DNA from: an uncultured Actinomycetes bacterium
Lineage (GTDB): Bacteria > Actinomycetota > Thermoleophilia > Gaiellales > F1-60-MAGs149
Assembly: GCA_903960645.1 (NCBI GenBank)
Contig: CAJCBN010000097.1
Span: 1 to 7,535 of the forward strand
Direction of reading: 5' to 3'
DNA: 7,535 nt
Part shown: piece after piece, positions 1-6,039 of the stretch
Layout: every line of letters begins with the position of its first letter
How positions within the stretch are numbered: position 1 is the first letter of the stretch
Position numbers and translations under genes: made by a program
Notes under the pieces: model-generated
Database searches by the model: none
Seen by the model: the letters and a program-made list of their open reading frames with translations, nothing else
Told to the model about the DNA's origin: nothing

Positions 1-24
1 ATCTCCCCTCTGTTCAGTCCGCGC

Positions 25-1074
25 CTACATGACCCCGTTGGCCCGGGCATCGAGCGGCAGCAGTCGCTTGTAGTGAAGGTCGAGGTAGATTGACGTCTCA
101 ACGTGGCGGACGCCGGTGATTGTGCGGATCTGCGTCTCGAGCAGGGCGAGGAGCTCTTCGTTGGAGGTGCAGGCGACCTCGGCGAAGAGATCGAAACGGC
201 CGGCACAGATGGCGACGTAGGTGACATCGGGCAGAGCGCTGAGGTCATCTGCGATGGCCGAGGCGCCGCGGGTGGTGTCGATGCCGATCGCGATCCAGGC
301 GGTTGTGGTGTAGCCGAGGCCGAGCGGGTTGGCGATCGCCATGACGCGCGCCACGCCGCGCTCCTCGATCTGCCGCACGCGCTGGCGCACCTGGCCTTCG
401 GACACGCCGAGTGCGCGCGCGATCTGGAGATACGGGCGCCGGCCATCTTCGGTGAGGTGACCGATGATGGCGCGGTCGATGGCGTCGAGCTCGATGGGGC
501 GCACACCCGGTGCTTCCCCCGACTTGGCTCGGGCCGCGCTGAACTGCGCCTGCTGGTAGTGAAGGCGGAGGTAGGGGAACACCTCGGCGCTGCGGACACC
601 GTCGGCAGCTCGAAGCTGTTCGTCGACGAGCTGGCCGAGCGCGTGTGTGTCGCGGCAGAAAACCTCGACGTAGAGCGGGTAGCGGCCTGTGGTGACGGAC
701 ACGTAGTCGACCTCGTCGAGTCGGACGAACGTCTCGGCGAGGTCGGCAGCGGTGCGGCTGCCGTCAAGTTCGATGCCGACGAGGGCGATCGCTTGGTACC
801 CGAGCGCCTCCGGCGTGGTGACCGCGGTGATCTGGATGATGCCCTCGTCGAGCAGCCGGTCGACGCGCCGCTTGATCGTCTTGGCGGTGGCGCCAAGATC
901 GCGGGCGAGGTCGACGGTCGCGCGCCGGCCGTCGGCCTGCAGCGCCTCGATCAGGCCGCGGTCGAGGTCGTCGAGCGGGGCGCGTCCGAGCAGGCGGCGG
1001 ACGGCATCGCGCTGAGCGGTGGTATCGCGATCGCCGACGGGCATGCGAACAATCGTACGTGATGCGTTATCCAT
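25..1074 (-). CDS. Double-domain Lrp/AsnC-family transcriptional regulator
   Basis: This 349-residue protein is about twice the usual ~150-residue Lrp/AsnC length and reads as two fused Lrp units. Unit 1 has a winged HTH at about residues 36-85 (LDDLDRGLIEALQADGRR, then LARDLGATAKTIKRRVDRL) and a ligand-sensing RAM domain at about 95-175. Unit 2 has an HTH at about 196-243 (LDAIDRAIIGHLTEDGRR, then IARALGVSEGQVRQRVRQI) and a RAM domain at about 255-337. Each unit closes with the same signature, YLRLHY (168-173) and YLDLHY (330-335), which supports an internal duplication. A single chain could therefore act as a pseudo-dimer. The ATG at 1074 has only a weak upstream ribosome site; a second ATG at 1044 is possible and looks no better. 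The gene is divergent from the monooxygenase operon across about 108 bp, so it is probably that operon's regulator (inference). Fused double-Lrp proteins are known in actinobacteria. The ligand is unknown. Confidence 0.93.
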   Translation of the reverse strand: MDNASRTIVRMPVGDRDTTAQRDAVRRLLGRAPLDDLDRGLIEALQADGRRATVDLARDLGATAKTIKRRVDRLLDEGIIQITAVTTPEALGYQAIALVGIELDGSRTAADLAETFVRLDEVDYVSVTTGRYPLYVEVFCRDTHALGQLVDEQLRAADGVRSAEVFPYLRLHYQQAQFSAARAKSGEAPGVRPIELDAIDRAIIGHLTEDGRRPYLQIARALGVSEGQVRQRVRQIEERGVARVMAIANPLGLGYTTTAWIAIGIDTTRGASAIADDLSALPDVTYVAICAGRFDLFAEVACTSNEELLALLETQIRTITGVRHVETSIYLDLHYKRLLPLDARANGVM

Positions 1075-1097
1075 AAGCGGCCTATCTACGAATAAAC

Positions 1098-1134
1098 GTC
1101 ATTGACATACACCGCTATGCGAATTAAAGTCATA
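1098..1134 (+). promoter_or_regulatory. Divergent promoter region with sigma70-like promoter and palindromes
   Basis: A perfect TTGACA at 1102-1107 lies 17 bases upstream of TAAAGT at 1125-1130 (4 of 6 matches to TATAAT), which is a good housekeeping-type promoter reading toward the monooxygenase. The perfect palindrome GTCATTGAC (1098-1106) overlaps the -35 box. A second imperfect one, TATG...CATA (1116-1134), covers the -10 box and has the AT-rich centre typical of Lrp/AsnC sites. The segment is clearly AT-richer than its flanks. Binding by the divergent Lrp-type protein is inference. No convincing promoter was found for the minus-strand regulator itself. Confidence 0.55.
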
Positions 1135-1169
1135 AACATAGAGGCGGTGGGCAATGGCCCGCAGGCGAC

Positions 1170-1176
1170 AAGGAGG
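1170..1176 (+). promoter_or_regulatory. Ribosome binding site fixing the monooxygenase start
   Basis: AAGGAGG is a full Shine-Dalgarno match 6 bases before the ATG at 1183. It decides the start of the monooxygenase. The frame is open further upstream to a TTG at 1102, but that TTG is the first base triplet of the -35 box and would add 27 residues that do not resemble the family. Confidence 0.9.
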
Positions 1177-1182
1177 CGGACG

Positions 1183-2259
1183 ATGCGCGTCGGACTGTTG
1201 CAAGAAGGCGAGGTTCGCGACGGGAAGTCGTACGAGCAGCGCTATCACGAGATGATCGCGGAGGTCATCCTTGCTGACGAGCTCGGCTTCCACGCTTGGG
1301 GTACGTCGGAACAGCACTTCTCGCCGCCGCGCTTCACGGTTTCGGCGCCCGAAGTGCTGTACGCGGCGATCGCGCCCCAGACGCGCAACATCAAGCTGCG
1401 CATCATGGCCTCGGTGCTGCTCGCCTGGAACCACCCACTGCTGGTGGCGGAGCGCCTCGCTACCCTCGACGTGGTCTCGCGCGGCCGTGCGGAGATCTGC
1501 ACGGCGCGCTCGAACAACCTGTGGACGCTGGAGGCCTTCGGCGTCAGCCCGTCTGAGACCGCTGCGCAGTGGGCCGACGGCCACGACGTACTCGTGAAGG
1601 CGCTCACGCAGGACGTCGTCGAGCACGACGGCCCGTTCTGGCAGTTCCCGCCGCGCGAACTGGTGCCGCGCTTCGTCACGCGGCCGCATCCGGCGCTGTC
1701 CGTGGCGGCCTCGAGCGTGGCGACGCACGCGAAGGCGGGCGAGAAGGGCATCGGCTGCATCGCCTTCGAGAACTACTTTGGCTTCGATTTCCTGCAGGAG
1801 TGCATCGACGCATACCGCGATGGGCTGACCCGTGCCAATCCCGGCCCGCTGCAGCTCAATACCATTCACGGGCTCTACGTGCCGACGGCGTTCTGTGCGG
1901 AGACACGTGAGGAGGCCAAGCGCATCGCGCGCGACGTGGCACTTGAGTACTTCCAGTTCATCCTCGATCTCTACGTCCCGCTGGGGCAGCAGCCCGCCTA
2001 TGCGTACCTGCGTGGTCGAATAGACGATCTGCAGGCTCGCGCAGACGACTTGGACTACCTGATCGATACGACGCCGTCGTTGATGATCGGCACGCCTGAC
2101 GACTTCGTGGAGCGCCTGCGCCTCTTGGAGGACATGGGCTGCGACGAGGTGCTGATGCGGGTCGACGGGGTCGATCACGAGGACATCAAGCGCTCGCTCG
2201 AACTGATCGGGCGCGAAGTGATCCCTGTGGTGGATCCGCAGCACGCGACAGTCGCGTGA
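1183..2259 (+). CDS. LLM-class flavin-dependent oxidoreductase (luciferase-like monooxygenase)
   Basis: From the ATG at 1183 the protein has 358 residues, normal for bacterial luciferase-like TIM-barrel monooxygenases. These enzymes use FMNH2 (or F420H2) and O2 to hydroxylate or cleave substrates. The N-terminal strand MRVGLLQEGE is followed by WGTSEQHF (39-46), matching the family's W-x-x-E-x-H motif. Next comes AERLATLDVVSRGRAEICTA (89-108), the classic flavin-pocket 'AE-ATLD-LS-GR' signature. Near the C-terminus, LMIGTPDDFVERLRLLEDMG (300-319) is the usual 'GTPE-v-e-L' helix. There is no signal peptide, so it is cytoplasmic. The stop overlaps the amidohydrolase start by 4 bp. A flavin reductase two genes downstream argues for FMNH2 rather than F420 (inference). 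Substrate unknown. Confidence 0.94.
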   Translation: MRVGLLQEGEVRDGKSYEQRYHEMIAEVILADELGFHAWGTSEQHFSPPRFTVSAPEVLYAAIAPQTRNIKLRIMASVLLAWNHPLLVAERLATLDVVSRGRAEICTARSNNLWTLEAFGVSPSETAAQWADGHDVLVKALTQDVVEHDGPFWQFPPRELVPRFVTRPHPALSVAASSVATHAKAGEKGIGCIAFENYFGFDFLQECIDAYRDGLTRANPGPLQLNTIHGLYVPTAFCAETREEAKRIARDVALEYFQFILDLYVPLGQQPAYAYLRGRIDDLQARADDLDYLIDTTPSLMIGTPDDFVERLRLLEDMGCDEVLMRVDGVDHEDIKRSLELIGREVIPVVDPQHATVA

Positions 2260-3905
2260 GTGCGCCCGACCGGATCGTCGTGTCGGATCGCCTGCTGACG
2301 ATGGCGGGTCCCGAGGCCGACGCGATGCAGGGCGTCGCGATCGTGGGCGACCGCATCTCGCGGCTGGTGCGCCGTGACGAGGTCGAGGCGTTGCGCGGTC
2401 CCGATACGGAGGTGATCGATGTCGGTGGACGGCCGCTACTGCCGGGGTTCATCGATGTGCACGCGCATGTCGAAGTCGCGTGTCGGGCCGCGTACGGCAC
2501 GGTCGACTGCCGCGCGCCGGAGTGCGGCAGCGTGGCTGAAGTACTCGAGGCGCTGCGCAGCGGTCTGGACGAGCGGCGGGAGACCGGCTGGGTCGTCGGC
2601 CAGGCCAATCTCTTCTTCGATCGCAAGCTGAAGGAACGGCGGCTGCCGACGCGCGAGGAACTCGACACCGTCTCCGAGGATGTCGCGATCGCGGTGCGCG
2701 CCGGCGGCCACATCACCGTGCTCAACTCCAAGGCGCTGGAGGTGGCGGGCATCGACCGTGGGTTTGCGGCGCCCGAGCACTCGATCACCGGCAAGCCGGC
2801 GGTGGAGCGCGACGACCACGGCGATCCGATCGGTATCGTGAAGGAGATGGACAGCCTGCTGCCGTTGCCGGCGCAGACGCCGGCGGTGGTGGAGGCGGCG
2901 CTCGAGGAGGGCATCCGCACGCTCTTCACCCGCAACGGCGTGACGACCATCGGCGAGATCTCGGAGACGGTCGAGGGGCTGGAGACGATGGACCGTATGG
3001 CGCGGCAGGACCGCCTCAATGCCCGCATCCATGCGTACCTCTGGGCGCCGGGTACGATGTCGCTCGAGCAGGCGCTCGACTGGCGCCGCTTTATCGCGCT
3101 CGAGGCGGGCGACGCGGACGTCTCGATCCAGGGTGTCAAGCTGTTCTGCGACGGCGGCTATTCGGCTAAGAGCGCGGCGGTCAAGCAGCCGTACCTCGGC
3201 ATGGGTCGTGAGCATTTCGGTGACATCGCTCTGCAGCGCGATTTCTTGCTCGAGGCCGTGCCCGCCACGCGCGATGCGGGCCTGCAGTTGGCGATTCACG
3301 CCAACGGCGATCGCGCGCAGGAGTGGCTGTGCGAGGTGATCGCGGATGCAGGCGGCGCGCCATCGAGCGCGCGGCTGCGCACCCGCATCGAGCATGCCGG
3401 CAACTTCCGGCCCGACAAGACAACGAGCGACTGGTGGCGCCACGCGGGCATCGTGCCGATCCCGCAGCCGGTGTTCCTGTACACGTTTGGCGACTATTTC
3501 GGCGACTACCTCGGTGACTACGGCACGCAAGGCCGCTTCCAGTTCGCCGATCTGATCGCCGACGGCTGGAACTTGACCGGCTCGAGCGACGTCTGGGTCG
3601 GGTCGGAGCGCGAGGCGACGAATCCGCTGTTCAGCATCTGGTGCTGCCTGCAGCGGCAGACGTACGACGAGCGCTTCATCGATGTGGATCAGGCTACGAC
3701 CGTCGATCAGGCGCTGCGGATGCACACGATCAACGGCGCGGAGGTGCTGGGTCTCGCCCATGAGAAAGGATCGCTTGAGCCGGGCAAATTGGCCGACCTC
3801 GTGGTGCTCGACCGGGATCCCTTCGCGGTGGCCATCGATGACCTTCGGCGCATAAAAGTCGAGAGCGTGTTCCTCGGCGGCCGTCGGGTGCTCGGCGCGG
3901 AATGA
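2256..3905 (+). CDS. YtcJ-type metal-dependent amidohydrolase
   Basis: This 549-residue protein has the usual length of YtcJ-like amidohydrolases. It starts with GTG inside the stop of the monooxygenase gene (GTGA overlap), which indicates translational coupling. The N-terminal beta-sandwich part ends in RPLLPGFIDVHAHVE, with the metal-binding H-x-H at H69 and H71. Further candidate metal or catalytic residues follow in family order: K295 in GVKLFCDGG, H348 in AIHANGD, H380 in RIEHAG and D445 in TGSSDVW. The C-terminus returns to the sandwich (GSLEPGKLADLVVLDRDPF, 505-523). The enzyme should hydrolyse an amide, cyclic amide or related C-N or ester bond in the cytoplasm; the substrate cannot be read from sequence. 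An oddity is three consecutive GDY units, FGDYFGDYLGDYG (411-423), just before the segment leading to the catalytic Asp. The operon context suggests it acts before or after the monooxygenase in one pathway. Confidence 0.93.
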   Translation: MSAPDRIVVSDRLLTMAGPEADAMQGVAIVGDRISRLVRRDEVEALRGPDTEVIDVGGRPLLPGFIDVHAHVEVACRAAYGTVDCRAPECGSVAEVLEALRSGLDERRETGWVVGQANLFFDRKLKERRLPTREELDTVSEDVAIAVRAGGHITVLNSKALEVAGIDRGFAAPEHSITGKPAVERDDHGDPIGIVKEMDSLLPLPAQTPAVVEAALEEGIRTLFTRNGVTTIGEISETVEGLETMDRMARQDRLNARIHAYLWAPGTMSLEQALDWRRFIALEAGDADVSIQGVKLFCDGGYSAKSAAVKQPYLGMGREHFGDIALQRDFLLEAVPATRDAGLQLAIHANGDRAQEWLCEVIADAGGAPSSARLRTRIEHAGNFRPDKTTSDWWRHAGIVPIPQPVFLYTFGDYFGDYLGDYGTQGRFQFADLIADGWNLTGSSDVWVGSEREATNPLFSIWCCLQRQTYDERFIDVDQATTVDQALRMHTINGAEVLGLAHEKGSLEPGKLADLVVLDRDPFAVAIDDLRRIKVESVFLGGRRVLGAE

Positions 3906-4390
3906 CCCCGACTGCCATCCTCGATGATGCGGTGTTCCGCGATGCAATGGCCGAATTGCCCGCGGGCGTCGCGGTGATCACCGCCCGCGATCGCGATCAG
4001 GCGCCGGTCGGCGCGACTGTGTCGTCGATGACGTCGCTGTCGATGGATCCGCCATTGGTGATTGTCTGCCTCTCCCGTTCGTCCGACACGTGCCGCGCGC
4101 TGCGGGCGGGCGATGCATTCGCCGTCCACGTCCTGCAGCAGGGTCAGGAGCAGATTGCCGCGGCTCTGGCTGGCAAAGGCGCCGCCAAGTTCGACGCCGT
4201 TTCGCTCGTCCCGGGCGACCATGATGCTCCTCTCATTGCCGGCTGCGCCGTCACTATCCGCTGCCTCGTCGAGAGGCTCGTGCCGGGCGGCGACCACATG
4301 ATCGTCGTCGGCGAGGTCCGCCACGCCGTCGTTCACGGGGGCTCGCCCCTGCTCTACCACCGCCGCGTGATCAAGCGCATCCCCGACTAG
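3902..4390 (+). CDS. Flavin reductase family protein (HpaC-like)
   Basis: This 162-residue protein has the typical length of the small NAD(P)H:flavin oxidoreductases that feed two-component monooxygenases. The FMN-binding split-barrel signature is clear: LPAGVAVITA (19-28), GATVSSMTSLSMDPPLVIVC (37-56, the flavin-phosphate loop), KGAAKFDAV (92-100), GDHMIVVGEV (130-139) and PLLYHRR (149-155). It starts at an ATG overlapping the amidohydrolase stop by 4 bp (ATGA), so translation is probably coupled. The likely role is to reduce free FMN or FAD with NAD(P)H and pass it to the LLM-class monooxygenase encoded at the operon start (inference from context). No membrane segment or signal peptide is visible. 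Confidence 0.92.
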   Translation: MTPTAILDDAVFRDAMAELPAGVAVITARDRDQAPVGATVSSMTSLSMDPPLVIVCLSRSSDTCRALRAGDAFAVHVLQQGQEQIAAALAGKGAAKFDAVSLVPGDHDAPLIAGCAVTIRCLVERLVPGGDHMIVVGEVRHAVVHGGSPLLYHRRVIKRIPD

Positions 4391-4400
4391 GAGACATTCG

Positions 4401-4736
4401 ATGCCCGTTGACGTGATCGTCCTCTACGCCACGCCGGACGACCCGGCCGCATTCGATGAGCACTACACCCATATTCATATCCCGCTGGCCCGGGCGATGC
4501 CATACCTCGAGTGCTTCGAAGTGAGCGATGGCCCCGTCGACGTGCAGGGCGGCCCCTCCTGCCACCTCGTCGCGCGCCTCGGCTACGCCTCCCACGCGGA
4601 TCTCGAGGCGTCGCTTGCCTCACCTGAGGGGCAGTCTGCCGTCGCCGATCTCGCCAACTTCGCCCAGGCCGGTGTGATCCTCGTAACGGCTGAGATGCGC
4701 GCGGTGGAGCAGTCGCCTACGCCTCGCGCACGCTGA
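4401..4736 (+). CDS. EthD-family protein
   Basis: This 111-residue protein fits the EthD family, a small ferredoxin-like fold forming dimeric alpha-beta barrels. It shows an N-terminal strand VDVIVLYATPDD, the motif FDEHYTHIHIPLARAMP (18-34) with conserved histidines, and the C-terminal SPEGQSAVADLANFAQAGV (74-92) followed by LVTAEM. AGGAG at 4389-4393 lies 7 bases upstream of the ATG. EthD is named after ethyl tert-butyl ether degradation; its chemistry is unsettled, and members often accompany catabolic oxygenases as here. The last residues (PTPRAR) and the stop codon are encoded by the antisense of the conserved 3' end of antitoxin 1. The natural C-terminus may therefore have been replaced when the toxin-antitoxin cluster arrived (inference). 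The core domain looks complete. Confidence 0.88.
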   Translation: MPVDVIVLYATPDDPAAFDEHYTHIHIPLARAMPYLECFEVSDGPVDVQGGPSCHLVARLGYASHADLEASLASPEGQSAVADLANFAQAGVILVTAEMRAVEQSPTPRAR

Positions 4737-4797
4737 TCACGACCTGGTCGGTCGCGTCGCACACCGCGTTGCGCTGGAGCTTGGCGGGGACCTCCCG
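4717..4797 (-). repeat. Antitoxin-tail repeat, copy 1
   Basis: This encodes the stop and the last 26 residues of antitoxin 1. It matches 5627-5707 at 79 of 81 bases (aligned by eye), with homology ending exactly at the stop codon on one side. The next ~150 bases inward match at clearly lower identity. It also supplies, in antisense, the last residues and stop codon of the EthD gene. Confidence 0.85.
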
Positions 4798-5148
4798 CCG
4801 TACGTCTGCCTTGGGGCCAATCGTCAGCGAGATCTCGAGCCCGAGCCCGTCGCAGAGTCGTGTGAGCGTCTCCATCGAGGGGTTGTGCTCGCCCTCTTCG
4901 ATCCGCCAGATCTGCGGCTGCGTCATGCCGACGAGCCGGCCGAGCGCGGTCTGGGAGAGCCCGTGGTCGTAGCGGTACTTGAGGACGGCCATGCCGAAGG
5001 TACGGCCCAGGGTGGTGCCGTACCACTCCTCGCGGAACTCAGGGCTCCTGCGGAACTCGGCTTCGAGGGATTCCTCGTGCGTCAACCAGCGCGTGGCAAC
5101 AGGCTTGGCCATATCCAAAACAATAGCATTTGTGTGTTCATTCAACAT
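4717..5148 (-). CDS. XRE-family antitoxin 1 (HigA-like)
   Basis: This 143-residue protein has an N-terminal helical part (about 25-50, with SPEFREEW) and an XRE helix-turn-helix at about 52-106 (HGLSQTALGRLVGMTQPQIWRIEEGEHNPS). Its C-terminal extension ends PAKLQRNAVCDATDQVVISV-REA and is shared with antitoxins 2 and 3. The role is to bind DNA at its own operon and neutralise the toxin encoded just upstream (by family). The ATG at 5148 is preferred because AGAGGAG lies about 9-10 bases upstream; a second ATG at 5112 aligns with internal Met8 of antitoxin 2 and has no ribosome site. It overlaps the end of toxin 1 by 11 bp. Its 3' end overlaps the convergent EthD gene by 20 bp. The 5' part of the gene is AT-rich compared with its surroundings. 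Confidence 0.85.
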   Translation of the reverse strand: MLNEHTNAIVLDMAKPVATRWLTHEESLEAEFRRSPEFREEWYGTTLGRTFGMAVLKYRYDHGLSQTALGRLVGMTQPQIWRIEEGEHNPSMETLTRLCDGLGLEISLTIGPKADVRREVPAKLQRNAVCDATDQVVISVREA

Positions 5149-5506
5149 CGCGTGGGTTCTCCTCTGCCGTCATCTCACTCAGTCGTTGCGCGGCCCGGTC
5201 GACTGCTCGTCGGTAGCCCACGGGGTCGCGGGTGGCCTCTGGGGCGAGCGCGGCGAGCTGGATGCCGCCCGCGGTGATCACGTACAGCGGGCGCCAGCGG
5301 CTGCGGCCTCGGCGTGGGCGAAGCTCGCGGAGTCCGCGCACGGATGATGATCGGACGCTGCTCGAGTCCGGAAACCCGAGCGCATCACCGAACTGCAGCA
5401 GCCGGGAAATGGCTCGTGTCACCGCCCGGTGCTCGCGGGGTTCGCGGAGCAGCAGGGCGGCCATCTCCACGTCGAACCCAGGATGCCGTTTCGCGCAACA
5501 GTTCAC
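5138..5506 (-). CDS. RelE/HigB (Gp49-like) family toxin 1
   Basis: Read from the GTG at 5506 this is a 122-residue protein. Its core is GLRELRPRRGRSR (58-70) followed by WRPLYVITAGGIQLAALAPE, which aligns without gaps to toxin 2 from the PGF motif (PGFDVEM... versus PGFRRER...) and to toxin 3. Gp49-like HigB toxins are usually ribosome-associated mRNA interferases paired with a downstream XRE antitoxin, as here; activity of this copy is inference. The start is uncertain. The frame is open upstream to an ATG at 5581 and a TTG at 5590, but only the GTG gives an N-terminus of the same length as the paralogues, and its ribosome site (GAGG) is too close to be ideal. A lysine-rich motif usual near the C-terminus of HigB is replaced by ALAPEA. 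The stop overlaps antitoxin 1. Confidence 0.75.
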   Translation of the reverse strand: MNCCAKRHPGFDVEMAALLLREPREHRAVTRAISRLLQFGDALGFPDSSSVRSSSVRGLRELRPRRGRSRWRPLYVITAGGIQLAALAPEATRDPVGYRRAVDRAAQRLSEMTAEENPRDVE

Positions 5507-5611
5507 ACCTCGACTGTTGCCGAGCCTGGGGAACGGCGCGGGCGCGGAGATGCGCGGGGTGCGCGCAAAGGCTGCCCACATGAGCACCAAACCGCGCCCG
5601 CATCACACCGG

Positions 5612-5621
5612 CTCGCGCGAG
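5612..5621. repeat. Palindrome between antitoxin 2 and toxin 1
   Basis: CTCGCGCGAG is a perfect 10-bp palindrome in the ~120-bp gap (5507-5626) between antitoxin 2 and toxin 1. No other clear promoter, terminator or gene is visible in that gap. In this GC-rich sequence a 10-bp palindrome is weak evidence for a site. Confidence 0.25.
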
Positions 5622-5626
5622 TGCCG

Positions 5627-5707
5627 CTACGCCTCGCGCACACTGATCACGACCTGGTCGGTCGCGTCGCACACCGCGTTGCGCTGGAGCTTGGCGGGGA
5701 TCTCCCG
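5627..5707 (-). repeat. Antitoxin-tail repeat, copy 2
   Basis: This is the second copy of the 81-bp block, encoding the end of antitoxin 2. Only two bases differ from copy 1, while the flanking coding sequence has diverged and the sequence beyond the stop codon is unrelated. Confidence 0.85.
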
Positions 5708-6037
5708 GCGCGGCTCGACCTTGGGGCCGATCGTCATGGAGAGCTCGAGCCCGAGCGCGTCCGCGACCCGCAGCAGCGTCTCGAAGCTCGGCGTGTGCTC
5801 GCCGAGTTCGAGGCGGGAGATCTGCGTCTGCGACATCCCAAGCCGCTCGCCGAGCGCAGTCTGGGAGAGACCGTGCGCGTTGCGGTGGCGGGTGATCGCG
5901 TGCGAGATGACGCGGGCCAGCACGGTCCGCTGCCACTCGGCTCGGAACGCGGGATCCGCGAGGTCCTGCTCGAGCCATTCGTCGAAGGTCTGCAAGCTCG
6001 AGGTGCGCGCTGCCATGGAGCGAAGCATAACATTCAT
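5627..6037 (-). CDS. XRE-family antitoxin 2 (HigA-like)
   Basis: This 136-residue protein has an N-terminal helical segment with DPAFRAEW (28-35), an XRE helix-turn-helix at about 45-99 (HGLSQTALGERLGMSQTQIS, then RLELGEHTPSFETLLRVADA), and the tail PAKLQRNAVCDATDQVVISV-REA. The tail is identical in protein to the last residues of antitoxin 1. The ATG overlaps the stop of toxin 2 in an ATGA junction, so translation is probably coupled. A GGAGA ribosome site 8-9 bases upstream sits in the arm of a palindrome (6047-6058). It is the presumed cognate of toxin 2 and autoregulator of the pair (family knowledge). About 120 bp separate its stop from the GTG of toxin 1. Confidence 0.87.
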   Translation of the reverse strand: MNVMLRSMAARTSSLQTFDEWLEQDLADPAFRAEWQRTVLARVISHAITRHRNAHGLSQTALGERLGMSQTQISRLELGEHTPSFETLLRVADALGLELSMTIGPKVEPRREIPAKLQRNAVCDATDQVVISVREA

Positions 6038-6039
6038 GT
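6030..6039. promoter_or_regulatory. Palindrome on the antitoxin 2 start codon
   Basis: ACATTCATGT has perfect 4-bp arms around a 2-base centre and includes the antitoxin 2 ATG. The same core, ACAT-NN-ATGT, sits on the antitoxin 3 start. It could be a binding site for the HTH antitoxins. It could also be a by-product of homologous start regions (ATG AAT GT and ATG GAT GT). Confidence 0.35.

Noticed and set aside
103..1062. Long plus-strand open frame opposite the Lrp regulator
   Set aside because: It is the antisense of a clear two-domain Lrp gene. Its own translation has no recognisable motif, and long antisense frames are expected at this GC content.
1099..2244. Long minus-strand open frame opposite the monooxygenase
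   Set aside because: The plus strand carries the full luciferase-like motif set and a perfect ribosome site; the antisense frame is arginine/histidine-rich with no motif.
2436..3947. Long minus-strand open frame opposite the amidohydrolase
   Set aside because: The plus strand has all amidohydrolase metal-site motifs in order, so the antisense product is a composition artefact.
5465..5490. A tRNA-like GGTTCGA on the minus strand near 5474-5480
   Set aside because: No matching acceptor, D or anticodon stems are found around it, and it lies within the toxin 1 coding sequence.
4717..5707. The 81-bp direct repeats as ends of a composite mobile element or a CRISPR-like array
   Set aside because: There is no transposase or integrase, no regular spacing or spacers, and the repeats are coding ends of paralogous genes. 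A recombination role is kept only as a hypothesis.
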